DNA of 64,000 nt from the NCBI RefSeq assembly GCF_021412565.1, contig NZ_JAKCLJ010000007.1, positions 1-64,000 on the forward strand, written 5' to 3'. Below are positions 1-13,616 of this stretch, piece after piece. The notes under the pieces are model-generated. The model was not told where the DNA came from, searched no databases, and saw only the letters and a list, made by a program, of their open reading frames with translations. A program made the translations under genes and the position numbers. Positions within the stretch are counted from its first letter, which is position 1. The number at the start of each line of letters is the position of its first letter. The stretch is from Shewanella sp. AS1 (GTDB lineage Bacteria > Pseudomonadota > Gammaproteobacteria > Enterobacterales > Shewanellaceae).

Positions 1-44
<44 letters not shown>

Positions 45-60
45 GCGACCCTAGAGTCGC
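45..60 (-). terminator. glmU terminator
   Basis: A 5-bp GC-rich stem (GCGAC/GTCGC) with a 6-nt loop starts 20 bases beyond the glmU stop codon. Read on the minus strand it is followed by GG and then the 30-base T run. The stem is short, but its position and the T-tract support intrinsic termination of the atp-glmU end of the operon. Confidence 0.75.
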
Positions 61-79
61 TTTTTACTGAATAGCTCAG

Positions 80-1444
80 CTACTTTTTGACTTTCACTGG
101 CCTTGCCCAGCCGGTTAAATGTTTCTGTTTCACCCTTGTGATCACCAGTTCATCGGCGCCCACATCGCGCGTGATGGTCGAGCCTGCGCCCAGGGTGGCG
201 CCTTTACCTATAGTCACAGGCGCCACCAGCTGAGTGTCACTGCCGACAAACACATTATCTTCTATGACTGTCAGATGCTTGTTGGCACCATCATAGTTAC
301 AGGTGATAGTACCGGCGCCAATATTCACCCCGGCACCGATTTGTGCATCGCCTATGTAGGTCAAATGCCCAGCCTTGGAACCCTCACCCAGTACCGCTTT
401 TTTCATCTCGACAAAATTGCCCACATGGGCGTCGCGTTTTAGCTCGGCGCCGGGACGCAAACGGGCGAAAGGCCCGGCACTGGCCGCTTCACCTACAATG
501 GCATTTTCAATGATGGAATAAGGCTTAACCTCGGCGTTATCGCCGATCTCACAATCGATCAGGATCGCGCCCGCGCCTATGGTGACATTGTTACCTATGG
601 TGACTTTGCCTTGGAAAATTACGTTCACATCCACCATCACATCCATACCCACAGTAACGTCACCGCGGATATCGATTCGGGCAGGATCCCGTAAGTTGGC
701 GCCCGCCAGCATCAACTGCTCGGCAGCACGAGCCTGATAAGCCCTTTCCAGCTGCGCCAGTTGTACGCGGTTATTAGCCCCTTCCACCTCGATGGCAGAT
801 TCTGGCTGCGCCGTGGTAATGGCTACGCCATCCCTGTGCGCCATGGCGACTATATCTGTCAGATAATATTCCCCTTGGGCATTATCTGAAGATAACTGGC
901 CCAGCCAGTGTTTAAGCTGCTTGCCCGGTGCCGCCATGATACCGGTATTGATCTCATTGATTTTTAGCTGATCACTATTGGCATCTTTTTGCTCGACAAT
1001 TCCGACCACCTTACCGGCCTCACGCACGATACGACCGTAGCCGGTTGGGTTGGGCAGATTGACAGTCAAAATAGCCAAACCATTTTCTTGTCGCGCGGCT
1101 AATAATGCCTGCAGAGTCGATGCCTGGATAAGCGGTACATCGCCATAGAGGATCAATACTGTGTCATCATCACCAATATTGTCGTTCGCCTGAGCCACGG
1201 CATGACCAGTACCTAACTGCTCTGCCTGCAGTACCCAGTTAAGTTGTTGTTCGCCCAATTTTTGTTTTAGTTGTTCGGCGCCATAACCATAGACAAGTTG
1301 TATCGCATCACTGCCCACTTGATGTGCGGTATCGATAACATGTTGCACCATGCTTTTATGGGCGATTGGATGAAGAACTTTAGGAAGATCCGAGCGCATG
1401 CGAGTTCCTTTGCCTGCGGCCAGAATGACGACATTAAGAGCCAT
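80..1444 (-). CDS. glmU: Bifunctional UDP-N-acetylglucosamine pyrophosphorylase / glucosamine-1-phosphate N-acetyltransferase
   Basis: A 454-residue cytoplasmic enzyme that acetylates glucosamine-1-phosphate and then joins it to UTP, giving UDP-GlcNAc for peptidoglycan and LPS. The N-terminal nucleotidyltransferase signature [15 protein letters not shown] lies at residues 8-22. From about residue 250 the protein is a left-handed beta-helix of hexapeptide repeats (for example [18 protein letters not shown]), the acetyltransferase domain. Length matches the E. coli enzyme (456 residues). It lies downstream of atpC in the same orientation, the usual gammaproteobacterial order, but a strong terminator separates the two, so it probably also has its own promoter in the 170-bp gap. 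Confidence 0.97.
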   Translation of the reverse strand: MALNVVILAAGKGTRMRSDLPKVLHPIAHKSMVQHVIDTAHQVGSDAIQLVYGYGAEQLKQKLGEQQLNWVLQAEQLGTGHAVAQANDNIGDDDTVLILYGDVPLIQASTLQALLAARQENGLAILTVNLPNPTGYGRIVREAGKVVGIVEQKDANSDQLKINEINTGIMAAPGKQLKHWLGQLSSDNAQGEYYLTDIVAMAHRDGVAITTAQPESAIEVEGANNRVQLAQLERAYQARAAEQLMLAGANLRDPARIDIRGDVTVGMDVMVDVNVIFQGKVTIGNNVTIGAGAILIDCEIGDNAEVKPYSIIENAIVGEAASAGPFARLRPGAELKRDAHVGNFVEMKKAVLGEGSKAGHLTYIGDAQIGAGVNIGAGTITCNYDGANKHLTVIEDNVFVGSDTQLVAPVTIGKGATLGAGSTITRDVGADELVITRVKQKHLTGWARPVKVKK

Positions 1445-1568
1445 GAAATGATCCTTGAAAGAATGCTGTAAAATTAAATTTGAGGTCAGTTTTATGCAGT
1501 GATTTTAAAGTAAAACCACCATAAAAGCGAAGTGGATTGGTCGGTTACCGGCAGAAATGCAGATACAA

Positions 1569-1600
1569 AAAAGGCGGTCGTCTTACGACGTCCGCCTTTT
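1569..1600 (-). terminator. atp operon terminator
   Basis: A 14-bp stem with one mismatch (AAAAGGCGGTCGTC against GACGTCCGCCTTTT) and a TTAC loop, 17 bases beyond the atpC stop codon. Flanking A and T runs make it potentially bidirectional. It should end most atp transcripts before glmU. Confidence 0.9.
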
Positions 1601-1617
1601 GCTATCAAACAATAACC

Positions 1618-2046
1618 TTATCTGGCAATGTTCTTCTTGATGGTTTCTACAACGCGCAATTGAGCGATAGCCTGAGCTAATTCAATCGCTGCAGCGGCAT
1701 AGTTAAAGTCTGCACCGGCATCGGCCATATGGGCTTCTGCACGACGCTTGGCTTCTACAGCTGCCTGCTCATCAATCTCTTCGGCACGCAATACTACGTC
1801 AGCCAATACGGATACTGAGAAAGGTTGCACTTCCAGGATACCACCCGAAAGATAGAAGACTTCCTCTTTACCATCTTGTTTGACGATGCGCGCCATGCCA
1901 GGTTTGATACGGGTAAGTAAAGGTGTGTGTCCTGGCATAATGCCGAGATCACCTTCAGCACCTGAGACCTGTAGGTGTGCTACAAGACCCGAATAGATGC
2001 TATTTTCTGCACTTACGATATCAAGATGTACTGTCATGGCTGCCAT
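1618..2046 (-). CDS. atpC: ATP synthase F1 epsilon subunit
   Basis: A 142-residue central-stalk subunit that couples c-ring rotation to the F1 head and inhibits ATP hydrolysis. The N-terminal beta-sandwich contains [14 protein letters not shown] and [11 protein letters not shown], both hallmarks of epsilon; the C-terminal part is the helical hairpin ending in [13 protein letters not shown]. The ATG start has a strong AAGGAGAA ribosome site. Last gene of the atp operon, 33 bp after atpD and followed by a strong terminator. Confidence 0.97.
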   Translation of the reverse strand: MAAMTVHLDIVSAENSIYSGLVAHLQVSGAEGDLGIMPGHTPLLTRIKPGMARIVKQDGKEEVFYLSGGILEVQPFSVSVLADVVLRAEEIDEQAAVEAKRRAEAHMADAGADFNYAAAAIELAQAIAQLRVVETIKKNIAR

Positions 2047-2079
2047 CCGTTCTCCTTAAAATATCAAGCTTGCGCTCGA

Positions 2080-3486
<1,407 letters not shown>

Positions 3487-3491
3487 CTAGC

Positions 3492-4352
3492 CTAAACCGC
3501 AGCGGCACCGGAAACAATTTCCGACAGTTCCTGCGTAATCGCAGCCTGACGGGCTTTGTTGTATACCAACTGCAAGCCATCGATAAGTTCGCCAGCGTTA
3601 TCTGTCGCAGCTTTCATCGCAACCATACGGGCTGCTTGCTCAGATGCGATGTTTTCAACAACACCTTGATACACTTGAGATTCCACATAACGTACCAGTA
3701 AAACATCCAAAAGTTCTTTTGGATCTGGCTCGTAGATGTAGTCCCAGTGATGGGCGATATCATCATTTTCTGACTTAGGCAAAGGTAGCAGCTGTTCGAT
3801 CACAGGCGTCTGGCTCATGGTATTAACGAACTTGTTGAATACCACATACAGACGGTCTAGCTCGCCCCTGTTGTATGCCTGGAGCATTACACGTACTGTT
3901 CCGATCAAGTCAGATAACGACGGTGCGTCACCTAAGCCCGATGCGTGAGCAGATACTTTGCCACCAAAGCTGTTGAAGAACTGCACACTGCGCGCGCCGA
4001 TTGGGCAGAATTCAACTTCTACGCCTTGCTCACGCCAGTTCTTCACGTCTGCGACAACCTTCTTAAACAGGTTGACGTTCAGACCACCACAAAGACCACG
4101 GTCGGTTGACACAACAATGTAACCAACTCGTTTAGCTTCTCTCACTTCCAAATATGGATGCTTATATTCGAGAGAACCTTGCGCCACGTGACCGATCACC
4201 TTACGCATATTTTCCGCATAAGGACGGCTCGCTGCCATGCGATCCTGCGCTTTGCGCATCTTACTGGCAGCAACCATCTCCATTGCGGATGTGATCTTCT
4301 GAGTGTTTTGTACACTCGCGATCTTGGTTTTAATCTCTTTAGCGCCGGCCAT
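3492..4352 (-). CDS. atpG: ATP synthase F1 gamma subunit
   Basis: The 286-residue rotor shaft of F1. The N-terminal helix signature [20 protein letters not shown], the [12 protein letters not shown] segment near residue 83 and the C-terminal helix with [20 protein letters not shown] are all typical of gamma. Length matches E. coli (287). It sits between atpA and atpD in the operon with gaps of 35-50 bp. Confidence 0.97.
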   Translation of the reverse strand: MAGAKEIKTKIASVQNTQKITSAMEMVAASKMRKAQDRMAASRPYAENMRKVIGHVAQGSLEYKHPYLEVREAKRVGYIVVSTDRGLCGGLNVNLFKKVVADVKNWREQGVEVEFCPIGARSVQFFNSFGGKVSAHASGLGDAPSLSDLIGTVRVMLQAYNRGELDRLYVVFNKFVNTMSQTPVIEQLLPLPKSENDDIAHHWDYIYEPDPKELLDVLLVRYVESQVYQGVVENIASEQAARMVAMKAATDNAGELIDGLQLVYNKARQAAITQELSEIVSGAAAV

Positions 4353-4400
4353 CTTTACTCTCCAATCTGGACCAGAGGTGTCATAGACACCTCAATGTCT

Positions 4401-5942
4401 TTACCAGGTTTGGGTTTCTACGAACTTGTCGAGGCCAGCCTTCAAACCAGCTTCGATATCAGCGTTATAATCGCCAGTATCGTTAATGGTCTTCATCAGG
4501 TCAGCATGCTCGCTGTTCATGTAAGAGAGCAAAGAAGCTTCGAAATCACCGATCTTGTTCAGCTCAACGCTTTTTAGGTAACCTTTTTCAGCTGCGAAAA
4601 TAGACACAGACTGAGCAGCTACGCTCATTGGCGCATATTGCTTTTGCTTCATGAGTTCGGTAACACGCTCACCATGCTCAAGCTGAGCACGAGTTGCATC
4701 GTCAAGATCGGATGCAAACTGAGAGAACGCCGCAAGCTCTCGATACTGTGCAAGTGCAGTACGGATACCGCCAGACAGTTTCTTGATGATCTTAGTCTGA
4801 GCCGCACCACCTACACGAGAAACCGAAATACCTGGGTTAACCGCAGGACGTAGGCCTGAGTTAAATAGGTCTGTTTCTAGGAAGATCTGACCATCGGTAA
4901 TCGAAATTACGTTGGTCGGTACGAATGCAGAAACGTCACCCGCTTGAGTTTCAATAATAGGCAGTGCAGTCAAAGAGCCAGTTTTGCCCTTAACTTCGCC
5001 GTTAGTGAACTTCTCAACATACTCAACGTTTACACGTGAAGCACGTTCTAGTAGACGAGAGTGAAGATAGAAAACGTCACCTGGGTAGGCTTCACGTCCT
5101 GGTGGACGCTTCAATAGCAATGAGATCTGACGGTAAGCAACAGCTTGCTTAGACAGATCATCATAGACGATCAATGCATCTTCACCGCGGTCGCGGAAGT
5201 ATTCACCCATAGAACAACCAGAGTATGGCGCCAGGTATTGCAGAGCCGCAGCTTCAGAAGCTGTTGCCACAACAACGATTGTGTTCGCCAGAGCACCGTG
5301 TTCTTCGAGTTTGCGTACTACGTTAGCGATAGTAGAAGCCTTTTGGCCAACCGCTACGTACACACACTTAATGCCAGAGTCTTTTTGGTTGATGATGGCA
5401 TCGATCGCCAAGGCTGTTTTACCAGTCTGACGGTCACCAATCACCAACTCACGTTGTCCACGACCGATTGGGATCATAGAGTCAACGGCTTTATAACCAG
5501 TTTGCACTGGTTGATCTACTGACTTACGTTCAATAACGCCTGGTGCGATCACTTCAACAGGAGAGAAACCATCGTTATCGATAGGTCCTTTACCGTCGAT
5601 GGGTTGACCCAGAGTGTTGACTACACGGCCTAATAGACCACGGCCAACAGGGACTTCCAAGATACGACCAGTTGTCTTAACTTTTTGGCCTTCTGCTAAA
5701 TCAGCATAAGGACCCATAACTACGGCACCTACAGAATCACGTTCTAAGTTCAACGCGATTGCATAACGGTTACCAGGCAGTTCGATCATCTCACCTTGCA
5801 TTACATCGGCAAGGCCGTGAACGCGAATGATGCCGTCACTAACTGCAACGATAGTACCTTCGTTGCGAGCTTCACTAACGACTTCGAACTGCTCGATCCG
5901 CTGTTTAATCAGATCGCTGATTTCAGTGGAATTCAGTTGCAT
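4401..5942 (-). CDS. atpA: ATP synthase F1 alpha subunit
   Basis: A 513-residue regulatory nucleotide-binding subunit of F1. Walker A GDRQTGKT lies near residue 170, and the alpha-specific arginine region [10 protein letters not shown] is present further on. An in-frame TTG exists two codons upstream, but the ATG at 5942 is preferred: it has GGGAG 7 bases upstream and gives [16 protein letters not shown], the same start and length as E. coli AtpA. It follows atpH by 14 bp. Confidence 0.97.
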   Translation of the reverse strand: MQLNSTEISDLIKQRIEQFEVVSEARNEGTIVAVSDGIIRVHGLADVMQGEMIELPGNRYAIALNLERDSVGAVVMGPYADLAEGQKVKTTGRILEVPVGRGLLGRVVNTLGQPIDGKGPIDNDGFSPVEVIAPGVIERKSVDQPVQTGYKAVDSMIPIGRGQRELVIGDRQTGKTALAIDAIINQKDSGIKCVYVAVGQKASTIANVVRKLEEHGALANTIVVVATASEAAALQYLAPYSGCSMGEYFRDRGEDALIVYDDLSKQAVAYRQISLLLKRPPGREAYPGDVFYLHSRLLERASRVNVEYVEKFTNGEVKGKTGSLTALPIIETQAGDVSAFVPTNVISITDGQIFLETDLFNSGLRPAVNPGISVSRVGGAAQTKIIKKLSGGIRTALAQYRELAAFSQFASDLDDATRAQLEHGERVTELMKQKQYAPMSVAAQSVSIFAAEKGYLKSVELNKIGDFEASLLSYMNSEHADLMKTINDTGDYNADIEAGLKAGLDKFVETQTW

Positions 5943-5956
5943 GCTCAAACTCCCAA

Positions 5957-6490
5957 TTACGACTGCAGCGTATCAGACAGACGGTTTAATTTACCGCTGA
6001 CCGAGCCATCGATGACCAGGTCGCCTGCCGTGATAATTACACCAGCGACTAGGCTGGCATCTACGCTGCAATTCAGCTTAACTTTGCGTGTGAGACGTTT
6101 CTCTAGAGAAGCACCAATTTGCTGTTGTTGTTCTGCGCTAAGTTCAACGGCAGAAACAACAGTTGCTTCAACCTCTTTAGCCCAGTCATTCTTGAACTGG
6201 TGAAACAGTTCATACACAGCAGGTAGTACTTCTAAACGACCGTTTTCAGCCATTACCTTTAACAGATTTTGACCTTGCTCATTGACCTGCTCACCACACA
6301 CCTTAATAAAAAGATCGGCAAGCTGGTTACTGGCTAGCGCGCCAGATAGCAGTGGCTTCATCGTCTCGTTTTCACTGACTTGAGCGGCAAAGCTTAGCAT
6401 CTCTGCCCAGCTTTCAACTGCTTGGTTTTCAATAGCAAAATCAAATGCTGCCTTTGCGTAAGGACGAGCGATGGTGGTTATTTCAGCCAT
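5957..6490 (-). CDS. atpH: ATP synthase F1 delta subunit
   Basis: A 177-residue peripheral-stalk subunit that joins the b dimer to the top of F1. N-terminal [13 protein letters not shown] and C-terminal [25 protein letters not shown] are the recognised delta/OSCP signatures. Length equals E. coli AtpH (177). It sits between atpF and atpA with gaps of 14-15 bp, which fits translational coupling. Confidence 0.97.
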   Translation of the reverse strand: MAEITTIARPYAKAAFDFAIENQAVESWAEMLSFAAQVSENETMKPLLSGALASNQLADLFIKVCGEQVNEQGQNLLKVMAENGRLEVLPAVYELFHQFKNDWAKEVEATVVSAVELSAEQQQQIGASLEKRLTRKVKLNCSVDASLVAGVIITAGDLVIDGSVSGKLNRLSDTLQS

Positions 6491-6505
6491 AACTCAACTC
6501 CCTTA

Positions 6506-6976
6506 TCAAATTTCAGCAACTAGTTTATTAACTATGTCACTGTGGGCGGCTTCATCAATCGAACGCTCAAGGATCTTCTCTGCACCAGCGATGGCCAGAG
6601 CAGCAACTTGCTTACGCAAGTCTTCTTTCACGCGATTACGTTCAGCTTCAATTTCTGCTTTACCCTGAGCGATGATTTTTGCACGCTCAGCGTCTGCTTC
6701 GGCTTTGGCTTCTTCAACAATCTGAGCTTTACGCTTATTAGCTTGCTCAATAATTTCGTTAGCAGTTGCCTTAGCTTCTTTTAGTTGGTCGGTGGCTTTC
6801 GCCTGTGCCAACTCTAGGTCTTTTACAGCACGATCTGCATCAGCTAGACCGTCGGCGATCCTTTTTTGGCGCTCTTCGATGGCATTCATCAAAGGAGGCC
6901 AAACAAACTTCATGCAGAACCACACGAAGATAATAAAGGCAACCGTCTGACCGATTAGGGTAGCGTTGATATTCAC
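6506..6976 (-). CDS. atpF: ATP synthase F0 b subunit
   Basis: A 156-residue peripheral-stalk protein. One N-terminal membrane helix (about residues 5-28, [20 protein letters not shown]) is followed by a long charged coiled-coil rich in Ala, Glu and Lys, which dimerises and contacts delta. Length equals E. coli AtpF (156). The gene follows atpE and precedes atpH. Confidence 0.97.
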   Translation of the reverse strand: MNINATLIGQTVAFIIFVWFCMKFVWPPLMNAIEERQKRIADGLADADRAVKDLELAQAKATDQLKEAKATANEIIEQANKRKAQIVEEAKAEADAERAKIIAQGKAEIEAERNRVKEDLRKQVAALAIAGAEKILERSIDEAAHSDIVNKLVAEI

Positions 6977-7013
6977 AACAGCCTCCTATTTAGATTAAAG
7001 ACAGAAGCGTTGA

Positions 7014-7289
<276 letters not shown>

Positions 7290-7335
7290 TTAGTTAGTTA
7301 GTGATTTAGCTTAAAAAAAATTTCTTCAGCAACCC

Positions 7336-8133
<798 letters not shown>

Positions 8134-8142
8134 TCATCCCAC

Positions 8143-8526
8143 TTAACTTTGCTTGAAGTATAAAGGAGCTGTCCAGTGCACTATTAACGCAGAGATATAA
8201 CAAACAAAAAGCGGCATAAATACGACCTTAAGATTGATAAACACTAACGAAAACATTGCTATGGTTAACAGCAACTTTACCGCTTCCCCCCAGTAAAAAG
8301 TTTTCATTACTTTTCCTGCTGAGCTTGCTCCCGTATGGGAAAAAGCGAGGGTCGCGAATACAAAATTAGGGAGGACAGCGATAGCACCACCCGCGATAGC
8401 GGACAGTCCATACTGTTCTCCCCACACGGCGAAAAAGATTATCGAAACAAGCCCAGCCATCGCCGCCTGCATCATCACCAATTTATAGGCTGACCAACGA
8501 CCACGACGTGCTAAAACTTTGCTCAA
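8143..8526 (-). CDS. atpI: ATP synthase accessory protein AtpI
   Basis: A 127-residue small membrane protein with four predicted hydrophobic segments, first gene of the atp operon. AtpI proteins are implicated in c-ring assembly. The start is TTG (TTGAGCAAAGTT) with GGAGA 7 bases upstream; a weak start codon for this gene is also found in E. coli (GTG) and fits its low expression relative to the structural subunits. Confidence 0.88.
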   Translation of the reverse strand: MSKVLARRGRWSAYKLVMMQAAMAGLVSIIFFAVWGEQYGLSAIAGGAIAVLPNFVFATLAFSHTGASSAGKVMKTFYWGEAVKLLLTIAMFSLVFINLKVVFMPLFVCYISALIVHWTAPLYFKQS

Positions 8527-8612
8527 TTAATCATCTCCGCATTCATACTTTTTGTTTCTTTACTCAGTTAACTCTTTAACCGAACAATAACCAGGTACAA
8601 AAAGCTTGCGAA

Positions 8613-8640
8613 AGTATACCGTTTCGCGCATTCAAAGCAA
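8613..8640 (-). promoter_or_regulatory. Probable sigma-70 promoter of the atp operon
   Basis: On the minus strand, TTGCTT and TATACT are separated by 16 bp, about 90 bp upstream of the atpI start. It is the best -35/-10 pair I can see in the 224-bp parB-atpI gap. No start site has been mapped, so this is inference from sequence. Confidence 0.5.
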
Positions 8641-8750
8641 GTTTAAGGTGATAAAAAAGGGGACTTTTAGCGTGATCTTGGCCAAAAGTCTAAAAGAGGT
8701 AAATTAACAGGTGTCGCAAATTTACATAATATTAAATTAACCTGAAATTT

Positions 8751-9629
8751 TTATCCTATTTTGGCAATTATTCCATCTAATTCAGCTAAATTTTGGTAGT
8801 TTATTACCATTTTACCCTTTCCCTTTTTATTATGGGTAATGGTCACTTTGGCACCTAACTTTTCAATTAACTGACTCTCAAGACGAACAACATCCTGATC
8901 TTTTGTCGGCTTTTCGACGATTTCAGATTGGTTTAAGGCTTTATGCACTAATCGTTCAGTTTCTCGAACAGAGAGTTCTTTAGCACTTACTAATCTAGCC
9001 AGAGTCGTTTGCTGATCTCCCGTGATGGCTAACAGGGCTCTGGCGTGGCCCATGTCTATATCACCATGCTCAAGCATGCGCTTGACAGGCTCATTTAAGC
9101 CATTTAGGCGCAGAAGGTTTGATACCGTTGCTCGGGATTTCCCGACCGCATCGGCGGTTTGTTGATGGGTCAGATTAAATTCTTCGATAAGACGATTTAA
9201 TGCGATGGCTTCCTCCATGGCATTAAGATCTTCACGCTGAATATTTTCGATTAAGGCGATAACACCAGCCGCTTCATCGGCAACCTGTTTAATAATACAG
9301 GGAACCTTATCTAACTGTGCTATCTGCGATGCACGCCAGCGGCGCTCACCGGCAATAATCTCATAGCCTTTATTCGACACCTGGCGCACCACAATAGGCT
9401 GAATAATTCCTTGGGTTCGGATAGATTCGGCAAGCTCTTCCAGTGCCTCTGGTGACATATCCTTACGAGGCTGATATTTACCAGGTTTAAGCAGATCGAT
9501 AGCGATCATTTTTAAATTTTCACCGGTTTCGGCTGCCGACTCATTAAGTGAAACCTGCTTAGCAGCCGCATGGCTCGTGCTTAATAACGCGTCTAATCCT
9601 TTGCCTAAGCCACGTTTCTTCGCTGTCAT
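8751..9629 (-). CDS. parB: Chromosome-partitioning protein ParB (Spo0J)
   Basis: A 292-residue DNA-binding CTPase that loads at parS and spreads along the origin region. The ParB N-terminal domain carries GERRWRAS and ENIQREDLNAMEEA, the nucleotide-binding and arginine-rich signatures (about residues 110-155). A helix-turn-helix, LTHQQTADAVGKSRATVSNL, follows. The C-terminal dimer domain ends the protein. It lies 11 bp after parA, with AAGGA before the ATG. Its targets, parS sites, are present in this window at 30.3 and 35.3 kb. Confidence 0.96.
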   Translation of the reverse strand: MTAKKRGLGKGLDALLSTSHAAAKQVSLNESAAETGENLKMIAIDLLKPGKYQPRKDMSPEALEELAESIRTQGIIQPIVVRQVSNKGYEIIAGERRWRASQIAQLDKVPCIIKQVADEAAGVIALIENIQREDLNAMEEAIALNRLIEEFNLTHQQTADAVGKSRATVSNLLRLNGLNEPVKRMLEHGDIDMGHARALLAITGDQQTTLARLVSAKELSVRETERLVHKALNQSEIVEKPTKDQDVVRLESQLIEKLGAKVTITHNKKGKGKMVINYQNLAELDGIIAKIG

Positions 9630-9640
9630 TCAATAATTCC

Positions 9641-10429
9641 TTAAACTTGCTCTAACTTAGAATGTTGTTCTGCGCGCCTGATAATTTCACCGGCCAGGGA
9701 TAAATAGGCTTTAGCCCCAGCACTGGACTTATCATAATACATGGCCGGGGCACCAAAGCTTGGCGCCTCGGCAAGCCTGACGTTACGGGGGATCACAGTG
9801 CGATACACTTTATCGCCAAAGTGTTGTTTTAGCTGATCGGACACATCATTAGCCAGACGATTACGCGGATCATACATGGTACGCAAGATCCCTTCGATGG
9901 TAAGTCCCGGATTTACCATGGCAGCTAACTTACTTATGGTATCCACTAAGGCGGTTAAACCTTCTAGGGCGTAATATTCGCACTGCATGGGTACAATAAC
10001 AGAGTCGGCAGCAGACATGGCATTAACAGTGAGCATGTTGAGTGAAGGCGGGCAGTCGATAAAAATAAAATCATAATGATCTTTTACCGGCGCCAAAGCA
10101 TTGCGCAGGCGGATCTCCCTGGCAAAGAATTCCATCAACTTAATTTCAGCAGCGGTAACATCACCATTTGCCGCGATAAGATCGTATTTCCCCGCAGTAT
10201 TGCGACAAACAATCTCATCGATACTTTTCTCTTCGACCAAGAGTTCATAGGCGGTATTTTCAACACTGTATTTATCAACACCGCTACCCATGGTGGCATT
10301 GCCCTGGGGATCGAGATCAATCAGCAACACTTTACGCTTAGTGGCGGCCAAAGATGCAGCTAAATTAACACAAGTTGTTGTTTTCCCTACACCACCTTTC
10401 TGGTTGGCTACGGCGATCACTTTACCCAC
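9641..10429 (-). CDS. parA: Chromosome-partitioning ATPase ParA (Soj)
   Basis: A 262-residue deviant-Walker ATPase that positions newly replicated origins with ParB. KGGVGKTT at residues 11-18 contains the signature lysine of the ParA/MinD family; LIDLDPQGNAT follows. The short N-terminus without a DNA-binding extension marks it as a chromosomal (type Ib) ParA that need not act as a repressor. The start is GTG at 10429 with AGGA 7 bases upstream. Confidence 0.96.
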   Translation of the reverse strand: MGKVIAVANQKGGVGKTTTCVNLAASLAATKRKVLLIDLDPQGNATMGSGVDKYSVENTAYELLVEEKSIDEIVCRNTAGKYDLIAANGDVTAAEIKLMEFFAREIRLRNALAPVKDHYDFIFIDCPPSLNMLTVNAMSAADSVIVPMQCEYYALEGLTALVDTISKLAAMVNPGLTIEGILRTMYDPRNRLANDVSDQLKQHFGDKVYRTVIPRNVRLAEAPSFGAPAMYYDKSSAGAKAYLSLAGEIIRRAEQHSKLEQV

Positions 10430-10526
10430 AATATCATCCTGTTTATTAGGTTTGCAGATTCGATACCCGCATAATTCTTATAAAATTGCTTGAACTGGCT
10501 AAATAATGCAACTTTTGCGTTTGCAC

Positions 10527-11150
10527 TCAGGTGTTTTTTATCACCCTGAGTAGATGACGCTGTTCATCAAGATGGGGGACGCTAAGTTCAATTATATCGG
10601 TTATCGTAAAATTATCAGGTAGTTGTGCCATTTCATCGTCCGCCAACTGACCTTTTAACGCATAGAAACATCCAGTCTCTTTAGGCAGATGTGCACACCA
10701 ATGAAGCATATCGGCAATAGAGGCAAACGCCCGGCTCAACACGCCATCAAATTTATCCTCAGGCTGATAGGCTTCAACCCGGCTCTCTACCGAACTGATG
10801 TTGTTTATTCCCAATTCGAATTGGACCTGTTTTTGAAAACGGATCCGTTTACCTAAACTGTCGAGTAAAACAAAGGTTTTATCTGGGTTCATGATAGCCA
10901 ACGGGATCCCAGGTAATCCTGGACCAGTTCCCACGTCGATAAAACGCTCTCCCTTCAAATGAGGGCTAGCAACCAGACTGTCCATGATATGACGGATTAA
11001 CATCTGCTTAGGATCCCGTACCGATGTCAGGTTATACGCCTTATTCCACTTGGCCAACATACCCACAAAATCAACTAATTGTTGTTTTTGCTTCGGCGTT
11101 GCGGCCATGTTTATTTGGCTAAGATAACTCTCTAATTGGGTTAATAACAC
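10527..11150 (-). CDS. rsmG: 16S rRNA (guanine-527-N7)-methyltransferase
   Basis: A 207-residue SAM-dependent methylase acting on 16S r[20 protein letters not shown] is the SAM-binding motif [24 protein letters not shown] is the conserved N-terminal block. An ORF extends 20 codons further upstream, but the GTG at 11150 (reading [10 protein letters not shown]) has GAGGA just upstream and gives the family length (E. coli 207), so I chose it. It follows mnmG in the same direction by about 100 bp. Confidence 0.92.
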   Translation of the reverse strand: MLLTQLESYLSQINMAATPKQKQQLVDFVGMLAKWNKAYNLTSVRDPKQMLIRHIMDSLVASPHLKGERFIDVGTGPGLPGIPLAIMNPDKTFVLLDSLGKRIRFQKQVQFELGINNISSVESRVEAYQPEDKFDGVLSRAFASIADMLHWCAHLPKETGCFYALKGQLADDEMAQLPDNFTITDIIELSVPHLDEQRHLLRVIKNT

Positions 11151-11251
11151 GGGCGTATCCTCGATAAACAATGGGATATTATGAAGTGCGCAGCGCGAGA
11201 TGTGAAGCACCTAAACCTCACATCTCGGCGGACAAAGAATAAAGTGTGGGA

Positions 11252-13141
11252 TTACGCGCTTTTTCTGAGTAAACCGCGTTTTTTCAGATGAACCAACAAA
11301 ATGGAGATAGCGGCTGGGGTGATCCCTGAGATCCGCGATGCCTGACCTATGGTTTCCGGCTTGTGATCATTTAATTTAGCGATCACTTCGTTGGATAAAC
11401 CTGGCACTTCTTGGTAATCCAGATCTTGCGGCATCATGGTTTTCTCATGGCGAATCGCCTTATCTATCTCATCCTGCTGACGCTGAATATAACCTGAGTA
11501 TTTCACCTGGATCTGCACTTGCTCAGCGGCGCGCTGATCTTCAATTGCAGGACCAAAACCGTCAATATCCATCAACTTAGGGTAATCAAGTTCTGGACGA
11601 CGCAGCAGATCCTCAAAGGTCGCCTCACGGGTAATAGGCGTCTTAAGGTGCGGATTGAGTGCATCCACTAGAGGGGAATTAGGATGGATCCACTGACTGC
11701 GAAGACGCTGTAGTTCGAGTTCAATAGCTTCGCGTTTGGCATTAAACTTTGCCCAACGCTCATTATCGACTAAACCTAATTCGCGGCCTTTTTCTGTCAG
11801 GCGTAGATCGGCATTATCTTCCCTTAGCAGCAAACGGTATTCCGCCCGGCTGGTAAACATACGGTAAGGTTCTTTGGTGCCTAAAGTGGAAAGATCGTCC
11901 ACCAACACTCCAAGATAAGCCTGATCGCGACGAGGGCTCCAAGCATCTTTACCTTGAACTTGAAGTGAAGCATTCATCCCGGCAAGTAGGCCTTGAGCGC
12001 CAGCTTCTTCATAGCCTGTGGTACCGTTAATCTGACCAGCGAAAAACAGGCCATTTATCGATTTGGTTTCTAATGAGTTTTTAAGATCACGAGGATCGAA
12101 ATAGTCATATTCAATCGCATAACCGGGACGAATGATCTGTGCATTTTCCATCCCTTGAATTGAGCGAACCAGATTGAGTTGCACGTCAAATGGCAGACTG
12201 GTCGATATGCCATTTGGATAAATTTCTGTGGTATTTAACCCTTCGGGTTCAATAAAGATCTGGTGTGAGGTCTTATCGGCAAAACGATTGATCTTATCTT
12301 CAATCGATGGGCAATATCTTGGACCAATACCTTCAATGACTCCAGAATACATAGGGCTACGATCGAGTCCGCCACGAATAATATCGTGAGTACGTTCATT
12401 GGTATGAGTAACGAAACAGGAAACCTGGCGAGGATGATCATTTACATCTCCAATAAATGACATTACTGGCAATGGATCATCGCCTTTTTGTTCTGTCATT
12501 AACTCGAAGTTGATTGTATTGGCATCAATTCGAGGTGGCGTGCCGGTTTTAAGACGGCCAACACGAATAGGCAACTCACGTAAACGGTCTGCTAATGCAA
12601 TTGATGGCGGATCGCCAGCACGGCCACCACTGTAATTTTCCAGTCCAATATGGATCTTACCGCTGAGGAAAGTACCGGCAGTTAACACCACAGCAGGCGC
12701 TTCAAATGCCAACCCCATTTGTGTGATCACACCAATAACGCGATCGTTTTCAACAACAAGATCATCTACAGCTTGTTGGAATAGGCGTAAATTAGGTTGG
12801 TTTTGCAAAATTTGTTGGATTTTAGCGCGATATAAAGCTCTGTCGGCTTGAGCACGTGTGGCTCGAACCGCTGGACCTTTACTCGAATTTAAAGTTCTAA
12901 ACTGGATCCCTGCGTGATCGGTCGCGATTGCCATAGCACCGCCAAGTGCATCTATCTCTTTAACAAGATGCCCTTTTCCTATACCACCGATCGCTGGGTT
13001 ACAAGACATCTGTCCTAAGGTATCGATATTATGGGTCAATAATAAGGTTTTCGATCCCATCCTAGCAGATGCTAATGCCGCTTCGGTTCCGGCATGGCCG
13101 CCACCTACAACAATTACATCAAACCGTTCATGAAAATGCAT
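11252..13141 (-). CDS. mnmG: tRNA uridine-5-carboxymethylaminomethyl modification enzyme MnmG (GidA)
   Basis: A 629-residue FAD enzyme that works with MnmE to modify wobble uridine 34 of several tRNAs. The dinucleotide-binding motif [19 protein letters not shown] is near residues 11-29, and [20 protein letters not shown] follows; the C-terminal helical domain recruits MnmE. A GTG one codon upstream is possible, but ATG at 13141 has AAGG at a better distance. It flanks oriC, as in E. coli and Vibrio, and is transcribed away from it; mnmE lies on the other side. Confidence 0.97.
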   Translation of the reverse strand: MHFHERFDVIVVGGGHAGTEAALASARMGSKTLLLTHNIDTLGQMSCNPAIGGIGKGHLVKEIDALGGAMAIATDHAGIQFRTLNSSKGPAVRATRAQADRALYRAKIQQILQNQPNLRLFQQAVDDLVVENDRVIGVITQMGLAFEAPAVVLTAGTFLSGKIHIGLENYSGGRAGDPPSIALADRLRELPIRVGRLKTGTPPRIDANTINFELMTEQKGDDPLPVMSFIGDVNDHPRQVSCFVTHTNERTHDIIRGGLDRSPMYSGVIEGIGPRYCPSIEDKINRFADKTSHQIFIEPEGLNTTEIYPNGISTSLPFDVQLNLVRSIQGMENAQIIRPGYAIEYDYFDPRDLKNSLETKSINGLFFAGQINGTTGYEEAGAQGLLAGMNASLQVQGKDAWSPRRDQAYLGVLVDDLSTLGTKEPYRMFTSRAEYRLLLREDNADLRLTEKGRELGLVDNERWAKFNAKREAIELELQRLRSQWIHPNSPLVDALNPHLKTPITREATFEDLLRRPELDYPKLMDIDGFGPAIEDQRAAEQVQIQVKYSGYIQRQQDEIDKAIRHEKTMMPQDLDYQEVPGLSNEVIAKLNDHKPETIGQASRISGITPAAISILLVHLKKRGLLRKSA

Positions 13142-13616
13142 CACAATACCTTAAAAACTGGATCTAAATAAAAATCAGTAATGGATTTGAAAGATCAATT
13201 ACCAAGCGAATAGCTGAGTATTTTAGCATCCCGAAAGCTTTCGATGAAAGATCATTTTCAGTCTTAAGATCGCTAAAGGATCGCACTAATAGATCTTAAG
13301 ATCTTTATAGAGATCTTTTTATTATGTTTACTATTAGGATCGCTCTTTTCTGTGGGTAATTCAAATAAGTAAATAAAATCAACAGATAACAGAAGATCTA
13401 AACTGTGATCTGATAGCGATCTAATTGGCTTAAACTTGGGGATAGATCCATTACTTATCCACATAGGCGATCTAAGTGATGATCTGATCTTAAATCATGC
13501 AGAGTTTGATCAACGAAAAATAACCGCTTATCCACATATTTTATTTTTGTAAGGTTGATATGTGGATAAGGTAGATCTAATCTGTGAGTTCTTTGTTTTT
13601 TATTCTAATGATGGGA
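13142..13616. other. oriC: Chromosomal replication origin oriC
   Basis: The mnmG-mioC gap contains 19 GATC (Dam) sites where about two are expected by chance. DnaA boxes: TTATCCACA at 13455-13463 and 13528-13536, TGTGGATAA at 13561-13569, and a one-mismatch TGTGGGTAA at 13351-13359 in the place of E. coli R1. Left of it, 13290-13345 is AT-rich with three AGATCT-containing repeats, matching the E. coli 13-mer unwinding region, including the shared string ATTAGGATCGC. AATCAACAGATAA at 13378-13390 matches the IHF consensus at 12 of 13 positions and lies where E. coli has its IHF site. Confidence 0.92.

Noticed and set aside
4171-4190. GCCACGTGACC in atpG as a parS site
   Set aside because: Arms differ from the consensus at most positions; chance occurrence of the six-base core.
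4158-4577. A 139-codon plus-strand ORF across the atpG-atpA junction
   Set aside because: Antisense to two conserved atp genes; no homology signs.
5028-5044. ACACGTGAAGCA in atpA as a parS site
   Set aside because: The CACGTG core is present but the arms do not form the required dyad.
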